From assembly GCF_954871325.1 (NCBI RefSeq), contig NC_088775.1, positions 47,717,561 through 47,781,560 on the forward strand: a stretch of 64,000 bases of DNA. The letters are read 5' to 3'. Shown in pieces: positions 37,131 to 48,339 of this stretch; position 1 is the first letter of the stretch, and the number at the start of each line of letters is the position of its first letter. Source of the DNA: Gordionus sp. m RMFG-2023. Its lineage: Eukaryota; Nematomorpha; Gordioida; Chordodea; Parachordodidae. The position numbers and the translations under genes are program-made. The notes under the pieces are model-generated. The model made no database searches and was not told where the DNA came from. It worked only from the letters and a program-made list of their open reading frames with translations.

Positions 37131-38379
37131 TTATAAACAAATAATAAATTATGATAAAATATAACTTGAAATTTGTTACTGTTCATATAATAAATACTTA
37201 ACGAGTAAGCGAAGAATTATTCCCTAAAAAAATTTTCTCGAAAGTTTTCTGGATAGTTATTCCTTAGAAAAAAAATGGTACTTATCAAAAAAATTTCCGC
37301 AATAAAATCTCCAGGAAATGAAACCCGTTGGAATTTAAAGCAGTGATAGCAATATATGTGGGAGCACACACTACTGACAAATTATATAGATAATGAATGT
37401 TTGAAGCAAATGTAGGACTACACAAAGGATCTATTAGTTATCTAGTTATGGACTTAGTGGCTAGAGAGATGTGCTAAGGACAAAGAGATGCACCTTGATA
37501 GAAGTAACCCAGAATGACGTGGATAAAAGTGATAACGGATGATATGAGAAACTCAATAACGAGGCTCAGGACCATTAAAAGGTTTGCCCAGGTAAACTTA
37601 GTAAAGCGCCATTAAACGGAAAAGAGTATGTTTAACAAAATTTGTGTTTAACCATTTATCATTTTTTTTGTTTAAGGTTTTGCATCTAGCCTGTACATTG
37701 TCTTTTTTAACTTTACTTTTAAAAAATTTCCATATAAAATTTTAAGATTTGGATTATATCATTTATAATTTACGTTTTTAGTTGATATTAGTTTTAGCTT
37801 AAAAATAGAACAATTATTCAATTTATATTGGACACAAAACTTTTAAATTTTGAGGTATGCGAGATTTTAAAAATTTAATGGAGAAATAAATGTTTCATTT
37901 AATTAGGAGATTTTTTTTAAATTATGCGAGTCTTCCCAGATTTCGATTTTATTTATTTTTGGGTTTGTACCACAGGTTATATTTGAATTTTTGCTCTGGG
38001 TGTTCTCGGAACAACTCCCCGGGTATGCTAAAAGTTTTTACTGGGGCTTTGTGCTTCGGGTTTGTATTCAAAATTCATTTATTTGATTTATTAGGTCCAA
38101 ACCCTAAGTCGGGGGTTTTATAGAACCCGCCATTTATCAACACAAGATATGAGTATTTACATTTTTATCCTTACAAATGCCGAGAACGTTAATTTTTTTA
38201 CACTATGCTTAGCTTTGCTAACTTACTAGATTTTAAAATAATTTAAAAAAAAATATATTATAGGCCCTACCCCCAAGTAAACATTTTAAATTATAAGAAT
38301 TAATACCACAAATAAATAAATTAGAAGATCAATGAACATTTATTTCAAAAAATCTTTTAAAAATTATATTTGAAAAAAG
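37131..38379. other. Intron 7, last part: no recognised gene
   Basis: AT-rich. Around 37970-38125 several GGGTT/CCCGGG-type motifs recur (CTCCCCGGGTATGC, AAGTCGGGGGTTTTATAGAA), which may be subterminal repeats of an unidentified element. Confidence 0.35.
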
Positions 38380-38511
38380 AAAATTTCGAGTTGGACATTG
38401 AGGAAGGTGCTTTTACCGATTCCGAAATCATAGTGATGCTAGGCGAAAATGGCACTGGCAAAACTACGCTTATCCGTATGTTGGCTGGCAATTTGAAACC
38501 CGACGATGGTG
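38380..38511 (+). CDS. ABCE1: ABCE1 exon 8: NBD2 Walker A
   Basis: Acceptor AAAAAAG; reads [20 protein letters not shown], then [17 protein letters not shown] and NLKPDDG. Ends in phase 1 at donor GTAATT. The 7.2-kb intron after it holds the Tc1-like element and the SINE. Confidence 0.95.
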
Positions 38512-38885
38512 GTAATTTTCCTGCCAAATTTTATTGTTCTGTATTGTTCCATCTAAGGCATTTTATTTTGTTTATCCCGCTTCTCACGAATTTTCGATGA
38601 CAGTTGTTAAAACCAGGGTTGTGTATTTGGACGGCCAATTATGATTAGATTACCGATATTTGACCGGTCAAATATGGTCAAATTCAAATAAATGGTTTTT
38701 AGAACAATATTAACTTTATTTTGTATATATAATAGTAAAATGAATCTATGTAATATTAAATTTTGTAATATGTTTAAAATTGATTTTATAATTAACGTTT
38801 AGTTCTATGCGGCAAAGCCTTGTTCTGTTTTATATTCAACATTATCATTTTCTTTAATATTTTAAATCAATTTTAGGTTATGATT

Positions 38886-38995
38886 AGTGTTGTTAATCGA
38901 GTAAATTTAGTCGACTAACAGACGACTAACTAACTAATTAAGTCGACTAAAAGAACTAATTAAGTCGACTAAAAGAACTAATTAAGTCGACTAAA
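38886..38995 (+). repeat. TAGTGTTGTTAA-type end with GTCGACTAA repeats
   Basis: TAGTGTTGTTAATCGAG is followed by at least three AGTCGACTAAAAGAACTAAT-like units. It matches the termini at 52945 and 59144 in character. No partner end is seen nearby; probably a solo remnant that the array invaded. Confidence 0.5.
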
Positions 38996-39655
38996 TTAAG
39001 TCATAATCGTTATTTTTGAATTAAATTTTTTAGCTAAAAATATATGTTGTAAAGATGTAAAAATAAAATTTCAGTGAAGTACCATCATAGAAAAATATTA
39101 ATTATCAAAATCGTTATTTTTGAAAAGTAAATAAGTAAAAATATATATATTGTAAATGTGTTAAAATAAAATTTCAGTGAAGATGTACCATATAAAAGTG
39201 ACAATTGTCATAATCGTTATTTGTGAACTTTTTTGAATTTTTTTAAAGCAAATAGGTAAAAATATATATTGTAAAGATGTTAAAATAAAATTTCAGTGAA
39301 GATGTACCAATGAAAAGTGACAATTGTCATAATCGTTATTTTTTAACTTTTTTGAATTTTTTAAAGTAAATAGGTAAAAATATATATTGTAAAGATGTTT
39401 AAATATAATTTCAGTGAAGATGTACCATAGAAAAGTGACAATTGTTATAATCGTTATTTTTGAACTTTTTCAAAGCAAACAGGTAAAAATATATATTGTA
39501 AACATGTTAAGTTAAAATTTTAGTGAAGATACCACAGAAAAGTCACAATTGTCATAATCGTTATTTTTGAACTTTTTTGAATTTTTTTAAAGTAAATAGG
39601 TAAAAATATATATTGTAAAGATGTTAAAATAAAATTTCAGTGAAGATGTACCATT
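38996..39655 (+). repeat. Tandem array, GACAATTGTC unit (+), left arm of Tc1-like element
   Basis: Six units of about 110 bp, better preserved than those at 21 kb: GACAATTGTCATAATCGTTA, AAATAGGTAAAAATATATAT, TGTAAAGATGTTAAAATAAA and TTTCAGTGAAGATGTACCAT. The array stops at GATGTACCAT, 20 bp before the transposase-coding region. The inverted arm is at 41878-42470. Confidence 0.9.
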
Positions 39656-39677
39656 CCCCGAATACTACGGTGCCCCT

Positions 39678-40498
39678 TTGCCCGATTACATAATCCATCA
39701 AAGAGGAAGGAACAAAAAGGATGATTCTGAATTAAAATCTAAAATTATACAGCTACTAGAACATAATAATAGATTGACGATAAAAAATATAGTGGAAAAT
39801 TTACCACCTCATCTCAAAATGAGTGATTTGGGAATATCTAGATTCCTTAAATCAATGGGATGGAGCAGGAAAAGGGTTGGAAAAGAACCCGATAGACGGA
39901 ATTCCCCAGATGTTATAAATATTCGTAAAAAATATTGCCTAAATATGATGAACGTGCCATTTCAAAATATATTCTATTTAGATGAAACAGGCTTCAATTT
40001 CCACGTTATTGCCCATTATGGGTGGGCACCTCTGGGTAAGAGGCCATCCGTCAAACTCCCTCCTTCAAAGGGGAAAAACTTATCGGTTTTATGCACCATA
40101 GGAATTAATGGTTTCAAAAAATACATGTTTATTGACAGGGCATTTACATCAATAAAATTCAAAACTTACCTGGATGAATTATCATACATTTTACCGTTCA
40201 ATTCGCTAATAATAATGGATAGTGCGCCCATTTACCGAGCTCATATAATAACAGAAAACCATCAAAATATAGTATATCTTCCACCCTATTCCCCTCAATT
40301 AAACCCCTTGAGAATTTTTTTGGCGTTTTGAAAAATCAGTATCGTTTTATATATCCCAAACCCAATAACAGAATTCATATAATTGAGGCAATTACTAGCC
40401 TATTACTTAATTTCATTAATTTCAATTTCTCAGCCTTCTATTCACATACGATACGATATATCGAAGAGGGAGTCCGATCTATTCCTTTGAACAATTAA
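39678..40498 (+). pseudogene. Tc1/IS630-like (DDE) transposase, one frameshift
   Basis: The N-terminal half has a helix-turn-helix region (SKIIQLLEHNNRLTIKNIVE; LGISRFLKSMGWSRKR). The catalytic part has FYLDETGFNFH (D102), LIIMDSAP (D181), then LPPYSPQLNP. The frame then shifts by one missing base near 40307; the next frame continues LENFFGVLKNQYR, with the third acidic residue (E), and runs to a TAA at 40496-40498. D181 and that E are 30 residues apart, shorter than the usual 34 of Tc1/IS630. It is enclosed by inverted tandem arrays that look like the element's ends. Confidence 0.9.
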
Positions 40499-41010
40499 TT
40501 TAATAAATTATTACACTAGATTATTATATAATATAGATATATTTTTTCGTTATATTATGTGCAATACAAATAGTAAAATAAATATTTTTTGATCTTTTAT
40601 TATGTAAATAAAATATACATTAAATAAAGATTTCACAAGTCATTTTCCAAACTTTAATATAAGAAAGGTAAATTTGATAGAAAATATAATAAACAATGAA
40701 TAAATATGTTAAAAATGATCATATGGAAAAAGTGTATATAAAAAGTTTCGGGATAATATTATATTTTATTTATTTTGTTATTTTTTTAATATTAATTTAA
40801 TTGTTTATATTTTTAATATTTATTTTTTTGGATATAAAATTTATTGTTTTTTAAATATTTTTTTTTTACCAAGGCTGGGGGGAGGGGGAGAGGGGGTATT
40901 TTTATTTTAATTTAAGAAAAGATATTAATTTTTAGAATATACTGATATAATAAAAAGATTAATTTTAAGAATAGTATTGTAATTGTAAAATTTTAAATCA
41001 TGATTTAAAT
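40499..41010. other. Spacer after the transposase
   Basis: AT-rich, with a G-rich run at 40875-40900. No gene seen. Confidence 0.4.
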
Positions 41011-41376
41011 CAGAGACCTTTAGAGGTACCATTTGCAAGGTCCGGCTTTAAAAAAAATTGGATTTGGGTTGGGTGGGGCCGAATATTTTTAAAGAAAATT
41101 CGGGCCGGGTCAGGTGGGCCTTAGAAATTTTTTTATATAAATTTATCAATTTTATGATTAATTTTTTATGTAAAATATAAATATTTTATTTTATTTATAG
41201 AAACTAGATACCATATAATAAATATCGTTTAATTAGAGAAATATCAATTTCTGTATTTAAATTAATTCGAGCCGGGTCAGTAAATTTTTTTAAAAAAAAT
41301 ATCGTTCCAACCGGGGTAAACTTTTTTAAAAATATTTCGGGCCGGGCCTGAAAAATTAGGCCCGATGCAGATCACT
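41011..41376. mobile_element. Short relative of the 24-kb hAT (MITE-like)
   Basis: Begins CAGAGACCTTTAGAGGTACC, nearly the same as the inverted right end of the hAT at 24132-25931 (CAGAGACCTGCAGAGGTACC). It carries GGGCCGGGTCAGG and GGGCCGGGCCTG with A/T runs and ends near GATGCAGATCACT. About 365 bp, no coding capacity. A clean target duplication is not visible. Confidence 0.65.
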
Positions 41377-41877
41377 AATTCAAAGCTATTATTTGAATAT
41401 TTTGTTATACAATATTATAATCTTCTTAGCAAAATATTAGAAGTTAAATTACATAATTATAAAATAGTATAGGGGAGACTAGGGTTAGGTAAACCCCGGG
41501 GCTTGGAAAACCATATAATCTCATTTTAAAATTAAATAAACCAGAAGGTTAAAATTTTATCCTAATAAAGTTTTCTATAATAAATGATTGCTGAAAATTT
41601 TATTTAGAAATAAAATTTTGTGAAATTTTCAAAAGATTTTTAAATGACAGAATTTTAATTTTTATTAAAATATATAATATTTTAAATTTTATTGAAAAGT
41701 TTATAAACTCTTCTATAATTTGAATAAGTTTTATGAGTATTTATGAAATCTAGATATTATTTCAATCATGATTTGTCAATTAAGAGCTAGTGAGGTTTGC
41801 TAAACCATACACGTCAATTATGGCAGTTAGTAATAACGGGCATAGGCTAAAGTCAGCTCGTTTCAGCAAAAAAGTTG
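41377..41877. other. Spacer before the inverted array
   Basis: AT-rich; GGGTTAGGTAAACCCCGGGG near 41482 is a small palindromic G/C patch. No gene. Confidence 0.35.
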
Positions 41878-42470
41878 AAAAATAAATATTATGACAATTG
41901 TCATTTTTCTATGGTACATCTTCACTGAAATTTTATTTTAACATCTTTGCAATACATATTTTTATTTATTTGTTTTAAAAAATTCAAAAAGGTTAAAAAA
42001 TAACGATTATGACAATTGTCATTTTTCTACGGTGCATCTTCACTGAAATTTTATTTTAACATCTTTACAATATATATTTTTACCTATTTACTTTAAAAAA
42101 ATTCAAAAAAGTTTAAAAAATAACGATTATGACAATTGTCACTTTTCTATGGTACGTCTTCACTTCACTGAAATTTTATTTTAACATCTTTACAATATAT
42201 ATTTTTACCTATTTACTTTAAAAAAATTTTAAAAAATAACGATTATGACAATTGTCACTTTTTTATGGTACATCTTCACTGAAATTTTATTTTAACATCT
42301 TTACAATATATATTTTTACTTATTTACTTTAAAAAAAGTTAAAAAATAACGATTATGACAATTGTCACTTTTCTATGGTACATCTTCACTGAAATTTTAT
42401 TTTAACATCTTTACAATATATATTTTTACCTATTTGCTTTAAAAAAATTCAAAAAAGTTCACAAATGAAA
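41878..42470 (-). repeat. Tandem array, GACAATTGTC unit (-), right arm of Tc1-like element
   Basis: Five to six units, inverted relative to 38996-39655 and closest to it in sequence (ATTTTATTTTAACATCTTTA, CAATATATATTTTTACCTAT). Its outer edge stops at the same point of the unit as the left arm's outer edge, supporting paired terminal repeats. Confidence 0.9.
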
Positions 42471-42713
42471 AATTATTTTGTTTTTATATTTTAAAATCAA
42501 ACTTTAATATTAATTCTTATATTTTTATATAAAATTATAATTAAATCTATGCCTTCATTATACAAATATATATTTAAATAAATTGTACCCTAATTAGATT
42601 GATTAACATTTTGAATATATATTTATTAATTATATCAATATACATATTTATTCACTAATAATATTTTAGAATTTGACTGTCAATTGACCGACTTTGCCAA
42701 CCCTGATTAAAAC

Positions 42714-44499
42714 ATTTTAATGTGACTTTTATAACTTATTTTATTCCAAAAATATTGATATAATATTATTAACATGTTTATAATATGGGGGGGGGGGGTG
42801 ATTTTAAAAAATTTTATTACAGAGATACCCGAACACTGTTTTTTATCGGTTCTGATACTAATGGGTTTCAGAATATACACAATAAATAAACCAACTGTTA
42901 TTTAAATTCACAATTTTGTTTATTTAAAATACATAAAAAGTGCTAATATTTTTACCTTCACACCTGATTTCATTCTTAAAAAGTTAGATAATAAAGGTAA
43001 GAGATTTGTCGATACCGAATATCTCAAGAAATAAAAATAATTTTAGGAAGCACAAGAGGGATATTTTCTTAAATTAGGTTAAATTAAAAAAAATTTGTCT
43101 AAGAAACTAATTATTAGAAAAATATTATATTTTCAAAAAAATATAAATTTTTTAGTGTAAAGTAATTCAACTAACCATTCGAGGGTTGAATAATTTGGTA
43201 TCGGCAAGAAATAAAAAGCTGAGTGTTAAGCCAATACTTGAAATTGGGGATCTGTTTTATTCCCATCCTATAAATTTCATAGATCATAGCGTTCCATAAA
43301 TTGGAACTAGGACATTGCATACGATGTAGCCCGCCTAAAAGATATTTTTACCTGACCACAAATCCAAATTTAAAACCTAGAAAATTCATATTAATTCATG
43401 GAAGAAAACGGCAAATCAGAAAAAATAATATAAGATTTTAGTAATTGAGTAATATATTATTATAATAAAAACTAATCGTTAAAATAAATAAAATATATTA
43501 TTTAATGTAATCTTTAAAAAATAAAGGATTACTAAGCAATTTTAAACCAGATTAAGAATTATAAAAAACGTTATTATAAAAATCAATGGACCGTTTAAAT
43601 GAAGCCAGGAATAAATGTTCTGGACAATCGCCCAGAAAAAGTACCCCTTCTTATTATTTTACAATAATCAAGCTATTTATTTCTTAGTAATAGTTAAAAT
43701 GAAGAACGGAAATATGTAAAAATTTTGGAATGTAAAGACATTTGCGAATTAAAAATAGGCACTGATGTGCTGGTAAAAGGGATAAGATTTCTTTGTTTGA
43801 AAGGCTTTTAAAAAATTTTTCCTATAAATTTTTTCAGACTTATGTTATTTGTGAGTGGTGAACCTAAAATGGTTAAACTCTGGAATTATTTTGTATTCTA
43901 ACATATTGGGTGGTTGGTTCATATTATCATGTCTGGAGGAGGGTTTTCAATGTAAATTCTTAAAGTATGAGCCGATATTTCATAACCTTCATTGATCCAA
44001 AAACCTGGCTGGTAGGAGTTTAGGAATTGACGGCATCATGTTTGATGCATGTTGATAATCTTGGCTATTAATCTCCAGGAAAATGAGACTACTGCACTAG
44101 GACGTTATCGCTATCTCTTTTAGCAAGGGCGATTAAACGCTCCATCGAGGATGTGAATTTTAAATGGAATATCTTTGTGATTATTACGCAAATAACATCA
44201 AATCTAAATAATTTCTTGAAAAATTTTTCAAGAGCTTTTTTAACATGGAACACATCTTACCCCGTGCTTCTTAATTCGTAAATATCTTGACATTTCAGAA
44301 TTTTTACACATATTCCCGTTCTTCACAAACAACAATTTAATAATTAAAATTTTGGACAAATTCAAATCCTTTTGAAAAAATTAAATATTGAATTATCACA
44401 TCTAACTGGCCATACCCAATTACCTGGTATGGTTCTGATTTCTTCTCTTAACATTTTAACTTTATCATCCAGATTAATAAACAACTATGATCTCAGGTT
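42714..44499. other. Intron 8, middle: no gene recognised
   Basis: A G run at 42787-42799. At 43170-43205, CCATTCGAGGGTTGAATAAT resembles CCTTTAGAGGGTTGAGTAAA at 32662, a possible shared element end. About 43700-43810 is an open, protein-like stretch (EERKYVKILECKDICELKIG) with no recognised family. Confidence 0.35.
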
Positions 44500-44880
44500 T
44501 CATATCCCTAACCTACTATTTGTTAGATGATGCAATAAACAAATGGGAGGTTAACACCCCTAGATTTGGTAATCTCTTATAAGAGGAACAATTGAGAGTT
44601 GCCATCGGTTTACGCCTAGGGTGTGACATCGTCCAGCTTCACTCTTGGGTCCAGAAACGAGTTGAATTGTTTATATATTCAAGGGAAACAACGCCACACT
44701 ACAATAAATCATATCATTAATATTTAACAGTAGCCGCTCAGATACCTAACAATCTTGAGCCCACCAACCTATCCCCTCAGACGATTTGAGACCTAACGAA
44801 ACGACTACAATTCCTTGGGCCCTTGGATAATTTTTGTGAAGAATATTTTTATTTGGTATCATGTGTCTACGATATAGATT
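44500..44880 (+). pseudogene. Fragment of a retroelement-type polyprotein C-terminus
   Basis: The + strand reads DDAINKWEVNTPRFGNLL, EEQLRVAIGLRLGCDIVQLH, and later AAQIPNNLEPTNLS. These resemble a domain with the pattern LRVA-x-GLRLG-x-x-x-C...LEP-x-x-L that I know from invertebrate retroelement-like open frames. Broken in several places. Family not assigned. The SINE at 44899 inserted immediately after it. Confidence 0.45.
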
Positions 44881-44898
44881 TAAATACCAAACAAGAAT

Positions 44899-45526
44899 TT
44901 TTTTTCCCTTCTAGCTTTCACCTTTTTTGGTGGTAAGCTCCTTCAATCTCTCTCAACTTTATTACTCATACTATCTATTTTTATTTTTCTGATCGATTCC
45001 ATTTGGATCTCCCACCGGAATATCGTTACGAGGTCATTGTATCTTGGTCTCACAAAATCAATATCGATAGATATCCCACGTATTCCTCACACCAAAGCAT
45101 CAATATCGATAGATATCACCGGAGTATTCTTATTGATTCCATTGTAAGCTTGATCTCCCACCGGAGTATCAATCCCGATGGAGTATCATTAACAACTCCA
45201 TTTTAGCTTGGTATACATTGTGCTTGAACGACCCCCGAGGTCACCATTAGCGCTGGCCAAGAGATCGTTATCATCCTTGAATGACCCACGAGTTCAGCTG
45301 GCCATCTTATTTGGTTTATTGGACAAGTATCCTAGCGCACCCGGCTGCCCAAGCCTGTCGGTGACCGGGGTGGCATTTCTCAGCTCAGAAAATCATCTTA
45401 TCATATGTCTGTACACATCCGTTATCGAAGAAAAACCCAAATTTTTTTTAGCTCCTTACCAGGATTGATCCTGAGACCTTCGGTTTTCAAGCATACATCA
45501 TACACCACTAGGCCACCCCGGCGATA
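44899..45526 (-). mobile_element. tRNA-headed SINE with RTE LINE tail and 17-bp TSD
   Basis: Flanked by the exact 17-bp repeat AAATACCAAACAAGAAT (44882-44898 and 45527-45543). On the - strand the head starts GCCGGGGTGGCCTAGTGG; TGGCCTAGTGG (45515-45505) fits the A box of a tRNA promoter, and GGTCTCAGGATCAATCC (about 45478-45462) lies where a B box should be. The middle is a unique GC-richer body with repeated TATCGATAGATATC and CCCACCGGAGTATC blocks. The last 80 bp (44990-44908) match the 3' end of the RTE LINE at 5653-5735 (GAAGGAGCTTACCACC then AAAGGTGAAAGC), followed by an A-rich tail. At 628 bp it is long for a SINE. Confidence 0.85.
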
Positions 45527-45670
45527 AAATACCAAACAAGAATAAAATAGATATAAACAATTTTTAAAATTCAAATAAAAAATATCTAAACTTCAATCAA
45601 AATATTTTCCTTGTGACATTTTTCACATTTAAACTATATATTAAAATAATTAATTGCATTATCATAATAG

Positions 45671-45843
45671 ATGCTGAGGTCCCTATACTCAATATAAGTT
45701 ACAAACCCCAGAAAATTAGCCCAAAATATCAAAGTACTGTCCGGAATCTCCTGCACGAGAAGATAAGAGATGCTTACGTTCATCCCCAATTTATAGCGGA
45801 TGTGATGAAACCGTTGGCCATAGATAATCTCATTGATTTAGAG
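45671..45843 (+). CDS. ABCE1: ABCE1 exon 9, ends at a GC donor
   Basis: Acceptor CATAATAG; reads [20 protein letters not shown], then [20 protein letters not shown] and DNLIDLE. The frame needs a phase-0 end after TTAGAG, where the next bases are GCAATT; no GT fits the family sequence here. Confidence 0.93.
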
Positions 45844-45941
45844 GCAATTAATTTATATTATTTCACACTTCCATCTCTCTTTCTTCCATCCATATTTTAT
45901 TTCTTAGTTTCTGATAATAACAAAGATTTCTAAACCCATAG
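45844..45941 (+). other. ABCE1: GC-AG intron of ABCE1
   Basis: 98-bp intron starting GCAATTAA after GAG and ending CCCATAG. The exons on both sides are unambiguous by family alignment (IDLE then [10 protein letters not shown]), so the GC donor is fixed by the protein. GC-AG introns are a known minor class. Confidence 0.85.
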
Positions 45942-46084
45942 GTGCCTAATTTGTCAGGGGGAGAATTACAGAGAATAGCCTTAACCCTCTGCTTGGGCAA
46001 ACCAGCAGATGTTTACCTCATCGATGAACCATCAGCATATCTTGATTCAGAACAAAGATTGATAGCTTCGAAAGTTATTAAAAG
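45942..46084 (+). CDS. ABCE1: ABCE1 exon 10: NBD2 signature and Walker B
   Basis: Reads [20 protein letters not shown], then [20 protein letters not shown] and IASKVIK. Ends in phase 2 at donor GTAATT. Confidence 0.95.
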
Positions 46085-46224
46085 GTAATTCAAAAACACT
46101 TGTAAATAATATTTGTTTATCCTCCTTAATGTTTTGAAATTACATTATAGCATTTTAACTTAATTAATATGCTATTTGACCACATTTCCTACTATTATCG
46201 TATGCATATTTTTTGATATTTTAG

Positions 46225-46347
46225 ATTCATACTTCATGCAAAAAAAACGGCTTTCGTTGTAGAACATGACTTCATTATGGCAACTTATCTAGCGGATAGG
46301 GTTATAGTATTTGAAGGAAAACCGTCGATTAAAACTAAAGCTAATAC
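46225..46347 (+). CDS. ABCE1: ABCE1 exon 11: NBD2 switch histidine
   Basis: Acceptor ATTTTAG; reads [20 protein letters not shown], then [20 protein letters not shown]. Ends in phase 2 at donor GTATGA. Confidence 0.95.
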
Positions 46348-46740
46348 GTATGAAATATTAGTATATATATTATTATATATACCCAGCGTTGTGCTGCCTC
46401 ACAACTGGCTCATTAATAAAAAAAAATTTTATGTAAATATAAATTCATTGTATCACTCTAAAAAATTTAATTTTATCGCTCAAAATTTTTTTAAATAAGT
46501 TTTAATTTATTTTATAGGAAACAATTTGTACATTATTCAATTTTTTTTTATCGCTTATCATATTCATATTTTAAATTGTTGTTTTACTTTAACTTAACCC
46601 AATGAACTACTCTTTGAATATTTTGTTAAGATATTGCAAGTACTTAAATTATTTTGAAAATTATTCCCTAATTGGTTTGAGCTTGCAATAGGGTAATCGT
46701 CGTGTACTCCACTGCCTTTGGCAAAAAAATATATCAATCA
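46348..46740. other. Intron 11, start: no recognised feature
   Basis: AT-rich; the open frame that runs past the exon 11 donor is intron read-through. Confidence 0.4.
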
Positions 46741-46745
46741 TCAAA

Positions 46746-47270
46746 ACTAAGGATGTACCTATGTTTTTTATCGAATCGGGCAGATATTTCACTCACTTTA
46801 AAATATCGGTTATCGGCCAATATTATACAATTTCCCGATCCGATAAAAAAATGGCGCTTTTAACAAAAATAAAATTTAAAAAAAGTCATATAAAAAACCA
46901 TTTATTTTTATAAATAAAATAGAAATCCATTTTTATTTTCTTTAATGATAATAATTAATCAATAAACCTACTGCCATATTGATTTTTTTTGCACATTCTG
47001 TTTATAAAAGTGTGCGATGATCTCTTCAGAATCTGTTTTTAGTGATGCTGGTGATATTGACAGTCCCCTTCGCAGCAGGCTGATCTCTTTTAAATTGGAA
47101 ATTTTGGTATTTCTAGAAAGAAATCCTCTATACATTAATTTAAATATTTATCTCAAATTTCATAATATATTTTTATTACTTATTTTATATATAAGTGATT
47201 TTATCATTAAAAATTTTTTATATACTTTTAGAATTGCAATTGAATTGAATATAAACTATAACTGATCATT
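46746..47270 (+). mobile_element. Decayed hAT with C-terminal dimerisation motif
   Basis: CTAAGGATGTACCTATG followed by ATCGGTTATCGGCCAATATT looks like the left end of a hAT group whose ends read GGATGCACCGAT...TCGGCC. At 47017-47130 the + strand reads SSESVFSDAGDIDSPLRSRL then FLERN, the hATC signature S-x-R-x-F-S-x-A-G of that group. Heavily shortened; no right end or target duplication found. Confidence 0.6.
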
Positions 47271-48335
47271 ATAATATATTTACATGACGTATTCTTTGCG
47301 AATCTCGATAAGATTCAGTATTTTTTTTAACTGATAAATCATGATAGTAACCTTGATACCTTATTTTTTGATATTTCCACATCATATCTTTCTTTAATCA
47401 TTTCTCATAACCTTTTTAAGGATAAAGTGCAATCTAAATTTATACAATTTAATATATATTCTTCCTGTTCTTGATTTGATTTCTTGCGTGATCGCGAACC
47501 TCTATGGCAAACTATATTTTATTCCATTTTTGAGATGGGAGTATTTAATATTTATCACTGTTTTATAGCTTACTTTAAAACATGATGCTATATTTTTGAT
47601 CTATCCTTTTTTAACGCGTCTTCGAGCTTTTGTTTCATTGTTAATGTTTTTCCCCTTGTTTTTATCATATCTTCATAATTTTATTTTTTAAAACAAGAAA
47701 AAATTTATTTTTAAAATATATACTCAAAAATTGGAAGAAATGACAAAAAAGACTCAGATCCTTTAAATGATAACATTTACCTCATTTTACGTCTAATTAT
47801 TCATAAATCAAAGAAAATAGTTAAAAAAATAATTACAAAAAAAATATTTACTTACTCAAAAATATTGAATTTTAGAATGGTACATTATAACCAAACGATT
47901 AATTTAATTCAATAATTGTAATTAAATAATTCGATATGTAAAAAATTTTTTATCATTGAGAAATAAAAATTAAGTAAAAATTAAATTTAATTGTTAAAAA
48001 GAATTATCAAGAAGAAAAAAAATTGAGAAAAGATTCGAAAAATAAAGATTAAAATGACTTAAAGAGATTGAAAAGGTTAGAAATGTATGTAAAAGATTAC
48101 AATATAAGGGGAAAAATCATAAAAAGAATATTGTATGTATGATGAAAAAAAAGTAATGACAAAGAAAATAACGGAAAATTTATAAATTATTTTTAAAAAG
48201 TCAAAAATGAGAAGAAAAATAAATTGAAAAAAGATATAGTAAGAAAAATAAATTAAATAAATCGCAAAAGGTTAGAAATAAAATAAGAAGGAATACTAAA
48301 AATTTAAGAAAATTGACAAGAAATTTTTTTTTAAA
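47271..48335. other. Intron 11, middle: AT-rich, unresolved
   Basis: A - strand patch at 47420-47650 shows short helix-turn-helix-like text but I cannot assign it. The remainder is A-rich. Confidence 0.3.
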
Positions 48336-48339
48336 AATA

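Larger units (their letters stand above)
38615..42705. mobile_element. hAT-like outer element with CAGGGTTG ends
   Basis: Left end CAGGGTTGTGTATTTGGACG; right end, inverted, CAGGGTTGGCAAAGTCGGTC. Flanking 8 bp are GTTAAAAC (38607-38614) and ATTAAAAC (42706-42713), seven of eight identical, as for an old hAT insertion. It encloses the array pair with the Tc1-like transposase. A solo end of the same family appears at 49950-50000. Confidence 0.65.

Noticed and set aside
40875-40900. G-rich runs here and at 23730, 42787, 52303 and 55631 as regulatory or telomeric sites.
   Set aside because: Single homopolymer-like runs, several next to hAT-type ends; there is no telomere repeat.
45003-45468. Two + strand open frames of 67 and 86 codons in GC-richer DNA.
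   Set aside because: They lie inside the SINE body, antisense to it; there is no family resemblance.
45450-45526. A tRNA gene on the - strand.
   Set aside because: Box A and a B-box-like motif fit, but the 17-bp duplication surrounds a 628-bp unit ending in a LINE tail, so this is a SINE head.
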